This document shows positions 31,184 through 42,029 of a stretch of DNA of 60,585 nt, piece by piece. The position numbers and the translations under genes are program-made. The notes beneath the pieces were generated by a model, which saw only the letters and a program-made list of their open reading frames with translations, searched no databases and was not told the DNA's origin. Source of the stretch: DATLAN01 sp035527455 (GTDB taxonomy: Bacteria; Planctomycetota; Planctomycetia; Pirellulales; Thermoguttaceae); contig DATLAN010000547.1 in the NCBI GenBank assembly GCA_035527455.1, forward strand, positions 1 through 60,585, in the 5' to 3' direction. Within the stretch, counting starts at the first letter, position 1; every line of letters starts with the position of its first letter.

Positions 31184-31927
31184 ATGACCGAAGCATCCCG
31201 ATCGCCCTTCGCCGATCCCCGCGATACCGAGATCGCCCGGTATCGCACGCTCAGCGCCCCGGCCGTCGTCGGATTCATCCTGGGACTGATCTCGCCGCTG
31301 GCCGCGGTCGATCCGCTGCTTTGCGCCGTGCCGATGGTGGGAGCCGTCTTCAGCGGGCTGGCCCTGTGGCGGATCAAGAGAAACGCCTCCGTGTTGGTCG
31401 GAGGAAGGCTGGCCCTGGTGGGATTGACGTTGTCGGTCTTCTTCGGCACGGCGGCCATGGCCGACCGACTCGCTTTCCGTGCGCTGCTCCACCGCGAAGC
31501 CCGAGCGTGTGCGGCCCGGTGGTGCGATTTCCTCTTGCAGGATCAACCCCGCGACGCCCATCAGTTGACCCTGCTTCCGAAGCGGCGTCTGGCACCGGGC
31601 GAAACGCTCGACGATTTCTACCGCGAAGGGTCGAACTGGCGAAACGACTTGGACGAGTACGTCGCCAAGGCGATCGTCGCGGAATTGCTGGAACTCGGCC
31701 GACAGGCTCGGGTCGATTACGCGGGAATCCGCTACGAGAACTCCACCGCCGACTACGATTTCCTCCTGCTGCACTACACGCTCCGCCGTGACGGGGCCGG
31801 TGCGGAGACGACTCATTTCGAGGTCGCCGTGAGGCGGGAGAAGTCGGCGGCCGGGCCGTCCGATTGGCGCATCTCCAACGTCGATAAAGCCGGGCCCTAC
31901 GATTACTCATCTTCGTCGATCAAGTAG
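31184..31927 (+). CDS. Hypothetical membrane protein with DUF4190-like N-terminus
   Basis: 247 residues. Two membrane helices near 28-45 and 72-92 with the pattern A-V-V-G-F-I-L-G-L-I-S-P-L-A...G...L...L recall DUF4190-type proteins; the remaining ~150 residues are soluble and unrecognised. ATG at 31184 has AAGGGT upstream. The last 25 bases overlap the convergent YeaQ-like gene. Function unknown. Confidence 0.6.
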   Translation: MTEASRSPFADPRDTEIARYRTLSAPAVVGFILGLISPLAAVDPLLCAVPMVGAVFSGLALWRIKRNASVLVGGRLALVGLTLSVFFGTAAMADRLAFRALLHREARACAARWCDFLLQDQPRDAHQLTLLPKRRLAPGETLDDFYREGSNWRNDLDEYVAKAIVAELLELGRQARVDYAGIRYENSTADYDFLLLHYTLRRDGAGAETTHFEVAVRREKSAAGPSDWRISNVDKAGPYDYSSSSIK

Positions 31928-32295
31928 GTCCGGTAGCGGCGGTTGCCGTGCGGATGCCGGGCCCGGCGCCTTGACGGCAGGTTGTCTCCCTCGACGAACC
32001 AGTATCCGGCCAGGAGCCGGTAGAAGAACAGCAGAATGAAGGCGCCGCCGGTGGCCACGGCCAGGCCCGCGGGGCTGATCGGCGTGACCCGTTGGCCTTC
32101 GCAGAAATAGGCCAGCGTACCGCAGCCGATCACCGTCCCGCCGATGCCCATGACCAGAGTGGCCACCGCTCCGCCGGGGTCGCGGCCGGGCATGATCGCC
32201 TTGGCGAACAGGCCGACCAGCGTGCCGAATCCGATCCAGACCAGGATATCGTTGGCCCACTGTTGGACCTGCTCGTTGAAAAACAGATTGTCCAT
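31903..32295 (-). CDS. GlsB/YeaQ/YmgE family small membrane protein
   Basis: 130 residues with three membrane segments: ILVWIGFGTLVGLFAKAIMP, GGAVATLVMGIGGTVIGCGTLAYF and GLAVATGGAFILLFFYRLLAGYW. The motif G-x-L-A-K-x-I-x-P-G-x-D-P-G-G-x-x-x-T is the hallmark of the transglycosylase-associated YeaQ family, with an extra charged tail ending DEDE. Physiological role unknown (stress-linked in enterics). The ATG at 32295 has AAGGCGGG upstream. Its 3' end overlaps the convergent gene by 25 bases, leaving no room for separate terminators. Confidence 0.8.
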   Translation of the reverse strand: MDNLFFNEQVQQWANDILVWIGFGTLVGLFAKAIMPGRDPGGAVATLVMGIGGTVIGCGTLAYFCEGQRVTPISPAGLAVATGGAFILLFFYRLLAGYWFVEGDNLPSRRRARHPHGNRRYRTYLIDEDE

Positions 32296-32390
32296 CAGGT
32301 TCCCGCCTTTTCCGCAGGCCGGCATATGCCGAGTACTCTGTCGGGTTCCGCCCGTTTCGTGTGGATCGACCCGCAGCATTCGGCGTCTTG

Positions 32391-32442
32391 AGCCCGCCGG
32401 CACACGCCGGGCGCCGGCGGCATAACCGGCCCAGCCGGCTAC
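32391..32442. repeat. GTAG-headed palindrome, family L
   Basis: On the minus strand GTAG (32439-32442) is followed by CCGGC-TGG-GCCGG; a second GC-rich hairpin (CGCCGG/CCGGCG) completes the unit. It directly neighbours the family D pair. Confidence 0.5.
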
Positions 32443-32455
32443 GCCCGATTGCATA

Positions 32456-32505
32456 GTAGCCATCTCGCTCCGCGAGATGAAGCCACGTCTCGCGGAGCGA
32501 GACGG

Positions 32506-32509
<4 letters not shown>
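32456..32509. repeat. GTAG-headed REP inverted pair, family D
   Basis: Arm 1: GTAG, C, CATCTCGC-TCC-GCGAGATG (32456-32479). Arm 2 on the other strand: GTAG, C, CGTCTCGC-TCC-GCGAGACG (32486-32509). The arms differ at two positions that pair with each other (A-T versus G-C). The GTAG of arm 2 contains the TAG stop codon of the GH57 gene. Confidence 0.85.
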
Positions 32510-34692
<2,183 letters not shown>

Positions 34693-34802
34693 GGCAAGGG
34701 GCAACGGTGTGTCTTCGGGGGAGGAATGCTCTTTTGCCACACTCCCAAGAGGGCGCGGGCACGGGTCGGAATTAACTCCTTAATCGGCTACTCCACCCTA
34801 TC

Positions 34803-35843
34803 TTATCCAGTTTCACTGGTCGGAATATCTTCCACCTCCCGAGATTCCACCTCGACTTCACGCAAAAACGCGGCCGCTTCCTCGGGCGGAACCGGATTAA
34901 TGTAAAAACCCGTACCCCACTCGTAACCAGCCGGTCTCGTCAAACTCGGCATAATCTCTATATGCCAGTGATAATGTCGCAGCTCCTGCGTGTCAAAGGG
35001 GGCCGTGTGGACGATGTAATTGTACGCAGGCTGGTCCAGCGCGGCCTCGATCTTCGCGATCACCTGCCGCATCACGCCCGAAAGGTCCTCCACCTCGTTC
35101 TTCTGGATGTTCTCGTAGCGGCTGCCGTGGACCTTCGGCAAGACCCAGGTCTCGAACGGAAAACGGCTGGCAAACGGACAGAAGGCCAGGAAGCTGGGCG
35201 TGTCCATCACAACCCGCTTCTCGGTGACCAACTCCTGCTGGATCATGTCGCAGTAGACACACCGTCCGCGATAATTGTAGAACTCCAGCGAACCGGTCAT
35301 CTCCTCCCAGACGTTGATCGGCACGATGGGGGTGACGATCAACTGGCTGTGGGTGTGCTCCAGCGATGCCCCCGCCGCGGCCCCCACGTTCTTGAAGATC
35401 ATCCCGTAAACCAGTCGAGCGTCCTTTTTCAGGTCCACCAGCCGATCGCGGTAGATCCACAACACTTCGCGAAGCTCCTCCTCGGACAGTTCGGAAGTGC
35501 TGATCAGATGCCGCGGGGACTCGATGATCACCTCGTGGGCGCCCACGCCCCGCATCATGTCGTAGATCCCGTCTCCCCGCTTGTTCAGCTCTCCTTCGAT
35601 TTCCAAGGCGGGAAACTTGTTGGGGATCACGCGAACCCGCCAGCCTTTGCGGTTGCTGTGCGTGCCCGCCTTGCGATACGCGACGATTTCGTTGGGCGTC
35701 TTGTCTTCGTTCCCTTCACAGAACGGGCAAAAACGGCCCTGTTGCCGACGCGGCGAGGTGTCGAAGTCGTGCGGCCGGCGGGCACGGCTCTTGGCAATAA
35801 TCACCCAACGGCCGACGATCGGATCTTTGCGGAGGTCTGGCAT
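34803..35843 (-). CDS. galT: GalT-type nucleotidyltransferase (galactose-1-phosphate uridylyltransferase family)
   Basis: 346 residues. N-terminal PDLRKDPIVGRWVIIA, zinc ligands Cys39/Cys42 in FCPFC, the active-site HxHxQ His163-Thr-His165-Ser-Gln167 (GASLEHTHSQL), a second CVYC site, FPFETWVLPKVHGSR and the C-terminal HYHWHIEIMP. The histidine carries the nucleotide during transfer between a sugar phosphate and a nucleotide sugar. The neighbours all handle alpha-glucans, so a role linking glucose-1-phosphate and nucleotide sugars (ADP- or UDP-glucose) is as likely as galactose use. There is no SD; the start is directly preceded by a heptanucleotide repeat array. Confidence 0.85.
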   Translation of the reverse strand: MPDLRKDPIVGRWVIIAKSRARRPHDFDTSPRRQQGRFCPFCEGNEDKTPNEIVAYRKAGTHSNRKGWRVRVIPNKFPALEIEGELNKRGDGIYDMMRGVGAHEVIIESPRHLISTSELSEEELREVLWIYRDRLVDLKKDARLVYGMIFKNVGAAAGASLEHTHSQLIVTPIVPINVWEEMTGSLEFYNYRGRCVYCDMIQQELVTEKRVVMDTPSFLAFCPFASRFPFETWVLPKVHGSRYENIQKNEVEDLSGVMRQVIAKIEAALDQPAYNYIVHTAPFDTQELRHYHWHIEIMPSLTRPAGYEWGTGFYINPVPPEEAAAFLREVEVESREVEDIPTSETG

Positions 35844-35845
35844 GG

Positions 35846-35922
35846 AGTGGGCAGTGGGCAGTGTAGTGGGTAGTGGATAGTGGATAGTGGATAGTGGTGA
35901 GTGGTGAGTGGTGAGTTGGGGA
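35846..35922. repeat. Heptanucleotide array 1, immediately upstream of galT
   Basis: Roughly ten seven-base units: AGTGGGC (x2), AGTGGGT, AGTGGAT (x3), AGTGGTG (x3) and relatives. It begins three bases from the galT start codon and takes the place of the ribosome-binding site. Confidence 0.8.
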
Positions 35923-35981
35923 ACCGATACGTCGCGGTCACTTCAAGTGCAAGCACTCAAGCCCTGCTACCCACCACCCCG

Positions 35982-36110
35982 CATTCGTCATTCGTCATTC
36001 GTCATTCGACATTCGACATTCGTCATTCGTCATTCGTCATTCGTCATTCGTCATTCGTCATTCGTCATTCGACATTCGACATTCCTAATTCATCATTCCT
36101 AATTCATCAT
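35982..36110. repeat. Heptanucleotide array 2, CATTCGT/CATTCGA
   Basis: About fifteen units of seven bases (CATTCGT mostly, CATTCGA in pairs) decaying into AATTCATCATTCCT near the GH57 stop at 36122. A CTTG-loop hairpin (AGTG-CTTG-CACT on the minus strand) lies just before it, near 35945-35960. Confidence 0.85.
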
Positions 36111-36121
36111 TCATCCTTCCC

Positions 36122-38320
36122 TCACGCTTGCCACATGATCAGTTCGTAGTCGGGCGAGGGAACGACGGTTTCGATGGCGCCTTCGTGAGGAATCCGTTCG
36201 AGCGACCGTTCGTTTTGGATCAGCTCGATGCGGAAATGGACCGGTTCGTCGATCGAAAGGGCCAGGCTGCGGAAGGGGACGGCGAGTTCGAAGAGCGTGT
36301 CGGCCGCGGCTTCCACGCCCGACTCGGCCACCGGCACGTCGTGGTGGTACAACTGGAGGATCGGTTCCTTCCGGGCCGGATGGGAAGCCAGCAACTCGAA
36401 CCCCTCCGGCCGGAGGAAGACGATCCGCAGCATCTCCACGTCAGCCAACTGCTCGTGGAACGGCCCGTCGCGAGCATCCAGGCGCAAGAGCAGCCGATCG
36501 GTATCGAAGCCGAAATAGAGATCGGAGACGAGCCCTTCGGCAACCATCGCCATGGCCCCTCGCGGCCCCCGGTTGACGTAATGCCCGGCGTTGACCCACT
36601 CGAAATAGGTGCGCCGGCCGTCGACCTTGACGTTCAACAGCCCGGTGGGTTCGATGAACAGCCGCGGGGGGCGATGTCCTGGGCTGATCGGCTTGGTCAA
36701 CTCGGCGGGCGGTTGTTCGCCGAGCACCAGGTAGACGTTCTGCAGGTGCTTGCGGAACAGCCGGTCGAACACACCGTCCTGGGCACAGGAGTGATCGTCG
36801 CCGAACCACCAGAACCAGTCGCTTCCCTCGGCGATGTAGAGTTCCTCCCACGCCCGGTCGAGCTGTTCGGCCGGTTTGGATTGCGTTTCGGTCGCGCGGG
36901 CGAGGTATCGTCGCGTCTCGTGCAGCAGATCCCACGCCCGGTTGCATTCGGGATGACCGATCCAGATGCCGAAGTTGTGCCGGATCCAACTGCCGGGAAA
37001 GAGGTGGCCCAGCTTGTCGTCGGCCGGGTGCTCTTGAAGATAATCGCTCAGCCGAACCGGCGTGATTTGGGGGTGTTGGGCGATCCGGCGATACAGCGTG
37101 CGGAGGAAATCAACTCCGGCGTTGGGATAATACTCCCAGCAATTCTCGCCGTCCAGCACGATGCTCACCAGCGAGGGCCGCTGGCCGGCGTTGCCGGTCG
37201 TGGCGCGTCCGATGGCCTCGATCTTGCCGAAGAAATCGGCCACCGCGTGCTCCGGTTCGTATCGCTGATAGTGGAACCCGATCTGGTCGCTCATCGCGTG
37301 ATCGCGAAAGACGACCTGGAGTTGCCGGCCCTGCTCTTCCACTCGCCACGGCCGGTAGAGCATCTCCGGGTTGCGGAGGAATCCGTTGCCGTCGCGCGAG
37401 ACCCAGCCGTCGGTCGAGCAGGAGAGAATTTCTTCGTCGGTCGCGATCCACCGGATGCCGGCGTCGGCCATCGCGGGGATGATCCCCTGGCAGACGGAAC
37501 CTTCCGAGGGCCACATCCCCAGCGGTTTCTGCCCGAAACACTTCTCGTGGAATGCGACGGCCCGGCGAATGTGTTCGCCCACGTCTTCGGCGTAACCTTC
37601 CAGATACTTCGGCAACATCACGTCGGGCATGGCGCGGCGGGCCTGGCGCTTGTCCCACAACAACGGCATGATGGGATGATAGTAGGGCGTGGTGGTCAAC
37701 TCCACCTGGCCCCGCTCCTGCAACTTCCGGTGCAGCGGCACCACGGCGGCGAGCAGTTCCATCTGCTTGTCCAGGAACCACTGCTTTTCCTTCTCGGTCC
37801 AGTGGTGCCCCTTCCTGCGAAACTCGGCCAGGTCGCCGTCCCGCTCGAAGGCCAGCGGGTGAATCCACACCAGGTTCGACCAGACCTGCAAATCGACGAT
37901 GTCCTTCTTGCTGAACCGCTTCATGGCCCGATCGACCGGATCGACCGACAGCCCGCGATTCTTGTACAGCTCGTAGTACCGCCGATAGGGCCGGATCATC
38001 TGGTCGACGTGGACCATGAAGAAGTTGTCCAGCAGATAGTGCATGTCTTCTTCGCTCAGGCCGTCGGCCGGCAGCCGCGACACCCGCAAATGGGCGTCTT
38101 CATGTCCGGCGTCGGTGTACGCCGCCAACTGGGCGAGCAGACTGGGTACCAGGTTGATGCTGGCGTGCAGCTCGGGTACCTCGTCGAGCAACATCGCCAT
38201 CCCCCAATAATCCTTGGTTCCGTGCAGGCGGACCCAGGGCATCGAGTTCTCGCCCGCGACGTCGTCGGGATAATAGGGCTGGTGTTGATGCCAGAGAAAG
38301 GCCAATGAGACTTCGTGCAT
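36122..38320 (-). CDS. GH57 alpha-amylase/amylopullulanase-type enzyme
   Basis: 732 residues, a second GH57 of a different subtype. It starts SLAFLWHQHQPYYP, has the nucleophile Glu273 in GMWPSEGSV and the acid Asp390 in IVLDGENCWEYYPN, then a helical region and a long beta-rich C-terminal domain. The HQHQP start and WPSEGS site are typical of the amylopullulanase/branching-like branch rather than the glucanotransferase branch downstream. It should act on alpha-1,4 or alpha-1,6 glucan. AAGGAG precedes the ATG at 38320. glgA is upstream on the same strand, separated by a REP pair; galT follows beyond the heptanucleotide arrays. Confidence 0.88.
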   Translation of the reverse strand: MHEVSLAFLWHQHQPYYPDDVAGENSMPWVRLHGTKDYWGMAMLLDEVPELHASINLVPSLLAQLAAYTDAGHEDAHLRVSRLPADGLSEEDMHYLLDNFFMVHVDQMIRPYRRYYELYKNRGLSVDPVDRAMKRFSKKDIVDLQVWSNLVWIHPLAFERDGDLAEFRRKGHHWTEKEKQWFLDKQMELLAAVVPLHRKLQERGQVELTTTPYYHPIMPLLWDKRQARRAMPDVMLPKYLEGYAEDVGEHIRRAVAFHEKCFGQKPLGMWPSEGSVCQGIIPAMADAGIRWIATDEEILSCSTDGWVSRDGNGFLRNPEMLYRPWRVEEQGRQLQVVFRDHAMSDQIGFHYQRYEPEHAVADFFGKIEAIGRATTGNAGQRPSLVSIVLDGENCWEYYPNAGVDFLRTLYRRIAQHPQITPVRLSDYLQEHPADDKLGHLFPGSWIRHNFGIWIGHPECNRAWDLLHETRRYLARATETQSKPAEQLDRAWEELYIAEGSDWFWWFGDDHSCAQDGVFDRLFRKHLQNVYLVLGEQPPAELTKPISPGHRPPRLFIEPTGLLNVKVDGRRTYFEWVNAGHYVNRGPRGAMAMVAEGLVSDLYFGFDTDRLLLRLDARDGPFHEQLADVEMLRIVFLRPEGFELLASHPARKEPILQLYHHDVPVAESGVEAAADTLFELAVPFRSLALSIDEPVHFRIELIQNERSLERIPHEGAIETVVPSPDYELIMWQA

Positions 38321-38357
38321 AACGCTCCTTCTCAGCACGGAAAAACAACAAGCCGAT

Positions 38358-38426
38358 GCAGGACGGGTTTCCAACCCGTCTTCTTGACGCTGCTCCTCTT
38401 GGTGACGGATTGGAAATCCGTCCTAC
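38358..38426. repeat. GTAG-headed REP inverted pair, family F
   Basis: Arm 1: GCAG + GACGGGTTTCCAACCCGTC (38358-38380). Arm 2 on the other strand: GTAG + GACGGATTTCCAATCCGTC (38404-38426). The arms differ by one base pair in the stem (G-C versus A-T). The pair lies between the glgA stop and the GH57 start. Confidence 0.85.
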
Positions 38427-38468
38427 AAGACAAGACGTATTCTTCGAAAGAGCAGAACTCCACGTGTT

Positions 38469-39956
38469 TCAAGTACAAACCGTCCGCTCGATGCGTTTCA
38501 CGGTCGTCTGGTACAGCTCGACGTATTGCTTCGCACTGCGGGCCCACGACCAGTCCTGGCTCATGCCGGTCGAAACCAGTCGGCGCCAATCGTCGACGCG
38601 CCGATACGTTTCGCACACCCGGCGGAGCGTCTCGCCCAAGGCCATGGCACTGTACTCCTCGAAGCTGAATCCGTTCGCATCCGGGTCCGGCGGTGTGCCC
38701 GATCCCGCGTCGCGGATCGTGTCGGCCAGCCCTCCGGTGGCGCGGACCACCGGCACCGTGCCGTATTTCAGGCTGTAAAGCTGGTTCAATCCGCAAGGCT
38801 CGAACCGGCTGGGCATCAGGAAGACGTCTGCCCCGGCCTCGATCCGATGGGCCAGCGGATTGGAAAACTCCAGGCGAACCGCGACCTTCTGCGGGAAACG
38901 CTCGGCCAGCGTCTCGAACAAGCGGTGATACTTCGGTTGGCCCGTGCCCAGGATCACCCATTGCGCGTCGTTCGTCTTGACCCACTGCTGGATCACTTCC
39001 GCCACCAGGTCGAAACCTTTCTGGTCGGTCAGCCGGCCCACCAACCCGATCAGCGGCACGTCGGGTTCGACGGGCAAACCGACCTCCTTCTGCAGCGCCG
39101 CTTTGCAGGCCGCTTTGCCCTCAGCGAAATTCTTCGCGTCATAATTGGCAGCCAAATGGGGATCGGTTGCCGGATTCCACAACCTGGCGTCCATTCCGTT
39201 GAGGATGCCCGAGAGTACGCCCCGGCGGATCTGCAATAAGCCCTCCAATCCGCAACCCAACGGACTGCTCTGGATTTCCCTGGCATAGCGCGGGCTGACG
39301 GTGCTGATCGAGTCGGCAAAGACCAGGCCCGTCTTCAGGAGATTCAATTTGCCGAAGAACTCCATCTCGTGCCAGTTGAAGTACTTCCAGTCGAGACCGG
39401 TCAGGAGCATGTCCCAGTGCCAGAACTGGCCTTGATAGGCCATGTTGTGGATGGTGAACAGGCTGGCGATGCGTTCGTATCGCGGGATGCCTTGGTACTC
39501 GATCTTCAGATAGGCCGGCACCAACCCGGTCTGCCAATCGTTGGCGTGGATCACGTCCGGTTCCAGATCGAGCAACCGGATGGCCTCCATCACGGCGCGG
39601 CAGAAGAAGACGAACCGCTCGCAGTTGTCGATGTAGTCCTTCCCGTCGGCCCCGTAAAGCTCGTCTCGGTCGAAATACTGGTCCTGCTGCACCAAGTACA
39701 CCGGCACGTCGCTGCCCGGCAGATGGCTCCGCAGCAAATGTCCGGTGACCGTCTTGCTGCCGATGGGAACGATGAAATCGATCCCCAACGGCTCGATCGG
39801 TTGGCAGCAATATCGGGTTTTTCGATACGCGGGCAGGATCACCGCCACACGATGTCCCAGCCGCGCCAGCTCTATCGGCAGGGCACCGCAGACATCCGCC
39901 AATCCACCGGTCTTCGCAAAAGGAACCGCCTCGCTGGTGGCAAGCAGGATGTTCAC
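38469..39956 (-). CDS. glgA: Glycogen synthase (ADP-glucose type)
   Basis: 495 residues, GT5 family. The N-terminal ADP-glucose loop AKTGGLADVCGALP (Lys15) is intact, followed by VIHANDWQTGLVPAYL, LFTIHNMAYQG, the GILNGMD segment, LIGLVGRLTDQKGFDL and the C-terminal PSRFEPCGLNQLYSLKYGTVPVVRATGGLADTI with the catalytic Glu. It adds glucose from ADP-glucose to alpha-1,4-glucan. The start is GTG at 39956 with GGAG seven bases upstream, matching the family N-terminus (VNILLATSEAVPFAKTGG). It heads the glucan cluster; no glgC or glgB is in the window. Confidence 0.95.
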   Translation of the reverse strand: MNILLATSEAVPFAKTGGLADVCGALPIELARLGHRVAVILPAYRKTRYCCQPIEPLGIDFIVPIGSKTVTGHLLRSHLPGSDVPVYLVQQDQYFDRDELYGADGKDYIDNCERFVFFCRAVMEAIRLLDLEPDVIHANDWQTGLVPAYLKIEYQGIPRYERIASLFTIHNMAYQGQFWHWDMLLTGLDWKYFNWHEMEFFGKLNLLKTGLVFADSISTVSPRYAREIQSSPLGCGLEGLLQIRRGVLSGILNGMDARLWNPATDPHLAANYDAKNFAEGKAACKAALQKEVGLPVEPDVPLIGLVGRLTDQKGFDLVAEVIQQWVKTNDAQWVILGTGQPKYHRLFETLAERFPQKVAVRLEFSNPLAHRIEAGADVFLMPSRFEPCGLNQLYSLKYGTVPVVRATGGLADTIRDAGSGTPPDPDANGFSFEEYSAMALGETLRRVCETYRRVDDWRRLVSTGMSQDWSWARSAKQYVELYQTTVKRIERTVCT

Positions 39957-40405
39957 GGGCAGACTCCGTCTTTGTCTTTGAGGTACGTGTCGAGAACTAC
40001 GGCAGTTTGCAGGGGAGAGTTGGCAACATGCACCTCGATTATCCCCGATCCCCCCGATGCGCAAAAGACGAAAAATATTTAACCGGCAATTCTTGCCGCG
40101 AGGGCCCAAAACGGGAGCCTTCAGGCAGTGCTGGATTGCCCAGACCACCAAACATCCCGCGTCTGGGTTGCCCCGTCTACGATATCGATACAATCGGAAC
40201 ATCACGGACCGCGGATATAGTTTTCCCAGCCCCCGGCGGATCGATTCGGCCGAATTGCCGTAAGCCTTTAGCGGATATAGGGATGGGTGCGGATTTGCCA
40301 ACGCCGCACTTGCCCGCCGTGGTGGCAATGGCATTTCTCTGCCAAGGGAACGGCGGGCAAGCCCGCCCGCTAAACGGCACCGCTCTGCAGTCCTCCGCGG
40401 CAGGA
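39957..40405. other. 449-base spacer upstream of glgA
   Basis: Contains the damaged family A repeat (40267-40377) and otherwise no gene. An A/T-rich spot (AAAAATATTTAA near 40073) is the likeliest promoter region for glgA, without clear boxes. Confidence 0.4.
40267..40377. repeat. REP-like pair of family A with an interrupted left arm
   Basis: The right arm (40350-40377) matches those at 9439-9523. The left arm is split: TTTAGCGG (40267-40274) and CTTGCCCGCCGTGG (ending 40322) are separated by about 33 unrelated bases. It is a decayed or recombined copy. Confidence 0.6.
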
Positions 40406-41113
40406 CTAGCCAGCGGGTTTCGGCGGTGCCGCTTTTCGGTCGCCCTTCGGTCCTACCAGCGCGTACAGTTGTGCGTTTCCCTGCTTGCCCACCTGCCGGA
40501 CGGCGCCCATCTCGCGAAGACAATAGGCGATCCGCTGGGCAATCCAACGGTCCACGGCGAGCGATTCGGCGAGGTGGCCCGTGTGAAACTCCCGCGGCAG
40601 CGGGCAGGAGAACGTCTTCCACAGGTCCCAGCACGTACGGAGGCGGTGGGTCTCGCGGACCGTCACCAGCCGCTGGTCTTCGATTTGGTGATCGTTCCGG
40701 TGCCAGCGCCGCCGGCGGCCGTGGCCCGGATACCGCCATTCTTCGATGTCCACCAACGGGACCTCCAGCGTCAGCCGGTGATGGGGAAACACCCGAGTGA
40801 AGTGAACCAGGTCTTCGAAGAGGTCCAGCAACCGTCCGCGTTTCGGGCTCATCCGGCGTCCGATGACGCGACCTCCTTCGGCCGATCGTTTGACGAGCAG
40901 CTTGTGGACCACGATCGGCTTGACGACCAGCACCTGGTGGTCTTCGAGCAGGTTTCGCACTTTGTCGCGAATGGCGGCCAACGATCCGTGTTGGATCTCG
41001 ATCAGCCGGCCGCCGGAAACGGCGTCGATGCGGTACTTGCCTACCGGCACTTCGAAGCGAGCATCTTCGCCGGCGTAGAACGACTTCAACTCGCGGTGCA
41101 GCGAGGTTTCCAT
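40406..41113 (-). CDS. Hypothetical protein with PD-(D/E)xK nuclease-like N-terminus
   Basis: 235 residues. The first 70 look like a restriction-endonuclease fold: ELKSFY helix, YRIDAVSGGRLIEIQHGS with Asp30 and Glu39-x-Gln41, then VLVVKPIVV. Gln in place of Lys in the last position occurs in some members. The rest is helical and basic, with a likely wing region (RIAYCLREMGAVRQVGKQGNAQLYAL) resembling winged-helix DNA binding. No family name can be given with confidence. The ATG at 41113 was preferred because the upstream extension is Pro/Ser-rich and unlike a protein start; SD weak. Confidence 0.55.
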   Translation of the reverse strand: METSLHRELKSFYAGEDARFEVPVGKYRIDAVSGGRLIEIQHGSLAAIRDKVRNLLEDHQVLVVKPIVVHKLLVKRSAEGGRVIGRRMSPKRGRLLDLFEDLVHFTRVFPHHRLTLEVPLVDIEEWRYPGHGRRRRWHRNDHQIEDQRLVTVRETHRLRTCWDLWKTFSCPLPREFHTGHLAESLAVDRWIAQRIAYCLREMGAVRQVGKQGNAQLYALVGPKGDRKAAPPKPAG

Positions 41114-41212
41114 GGGCCGTAGGGCGTTGGAGTCGGGACGGGAAGAGAACGCAAGAGGGGTTATCGGCGCTTGCGTGTCCCGGAATTCACTCCGTGCCGT
41201 CACCCTCCGCCC

Positions 41213-41770
41213 CTACTCCTTGGGCGGTTCGATGCCGAAATCGCGGATATTGAGCAAGCTGGAGAATCTATATCCGCGCCGGGTAAATGCCTCGGCACCG
41301 CCTTCCATGCGATCGATGATGGCGATCACCTGGACGACTTTCAGCCCGAACGCTTCGGCCCGCTCGATGGCCGTAAGCGAGGAGCCGCCCGTGGTAACCA
41401 CGTCTTCGACGATGATTACCTCGTCGCCTTCGCGGACGGGACCTTCGATGAATTGATCGGTCCCGTGGCCCTTCGACTGCTTGCGGACCATGAAACCGGA
41501 GATGGGCGTGCCGCGGACGCCCGACATGGTCACGACCGCCGCGGTGATCGGATCGGCACCGATCGACATTCCGCCGACGGCCGCCGGCATGTCGTCCGGG
41601 TCGAGCAGGTCGAGAATCCCCTCGGCGACCAGCCTGGAACCCGTCGGATCGAGGGTCACCTGCTTCCCGTCGAGGTAGTAGCTGGCCATCTTGCCCGAGG
41701 CGAGCGTGAACTGGCCGAACTTCAAGGCCTTCTCCCGAACCAGGTCGATCAGCGCTTGTTTGTCGTACAT
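41213..41770 (-). CDS. pyrE: Orotate phosphoribosyltransferase
   Basis: 185 residues. It makes orotidine 5'-phosphate from orotate and PRPP. Seen: FTLASGKMASYYLDGKQVTLDP at the N-terminus, GPxxR-equivalent GFMVRKQSKGHGTDQFIEGP catalytic loop, and the PRPP-binding motif VIIVEDVVTTGGSS. Length is that of the short bacterial-type enzyme. AAGGA lies upstream of the ATG at 41770. It is on the same strand as the nuclease-like gene, 99 bases before it. Confidence 0.95.
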   Translation of the reverse strand: MYDKQALIDLVREKALKFGQFTLASGKMASYYLDGKQVTLDPTGSRLVAEGILDLLDPDDMPAAVGGMSIGADPITAAVVTMSGVRGTPISGFMVRKQSKGHGTDQFIEGPVREGDEVIIVEDVVTTGGSSLTAIERAEAFGLKVVQVIAIIDRMEGGAEAFTRRGYRFSSLLNIRDFGIEPPKE

Positions 41771-41848
41771 CGGCGGAGTCCTTCGGCGAGGGCGAGATTT
41801 ACTTTGCTCACCTATACCACGAGCCCCGCATGTTTGGAAGGGGGCGGT

Positions 41849-41876
41849 TCAGCGAAGGATCTCCACGTGCGAGCGG
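41849..41876 (-). pseudogene. Relic of an L,D-transpeptidase C-terminus
   Basis: A 26-base segment 23/26 identical to the last codons of the transpeptidase-like gene at 42030. It still reads R-S-H-V-E-I-L-R-stop, as against G-S-H-V-E-I-L-R-stop. Apart from the first codon, the differences are synonymous (GTG/GTA, CTT/CTC) or change one stop codon into another (TGA/TAG). Confidence 0.5.
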
Positions 41877-42015
41877 GTAGGCCGGAACGAGCAACTGGAA
41901 CGGCTGCCGGAACTTCGGTCGCCGGACGCGCGTGGGTCTGGCGGCAAGATACTTGTACGGTCTCACCCAGTTGCGCTGTTCCGGCAGGTATTTCGGCGAC
42001 CTTGTTCCGGCCTAC
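41877..42015. repeat. GTAG-headed inverted pair, family J
   Basis: GTAGGCCGGAAC opens the element at 41877, and its inverse closes it at 42015. A second GCCGGAAC follows inside each arm. It lies between the relic and the intact gene end. Confidence 0.6.
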
Positions 42016-42029
42016 GTGAGAAACACGCG

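Noticed and set aside
35982..36110. Tandem units mistaken for a CRISPR array
   Set aside because: Units are seven bases with no unique spacers. The 23-bp units at 27262-27340 are likewise directly adjacent with no spacers.
40267..40377. Insertion sequence end near glgA
   Set aside because: No transposase frame and no terminal inverted repeats beyond the family A arm; a decayed REP pair explains the pattern.
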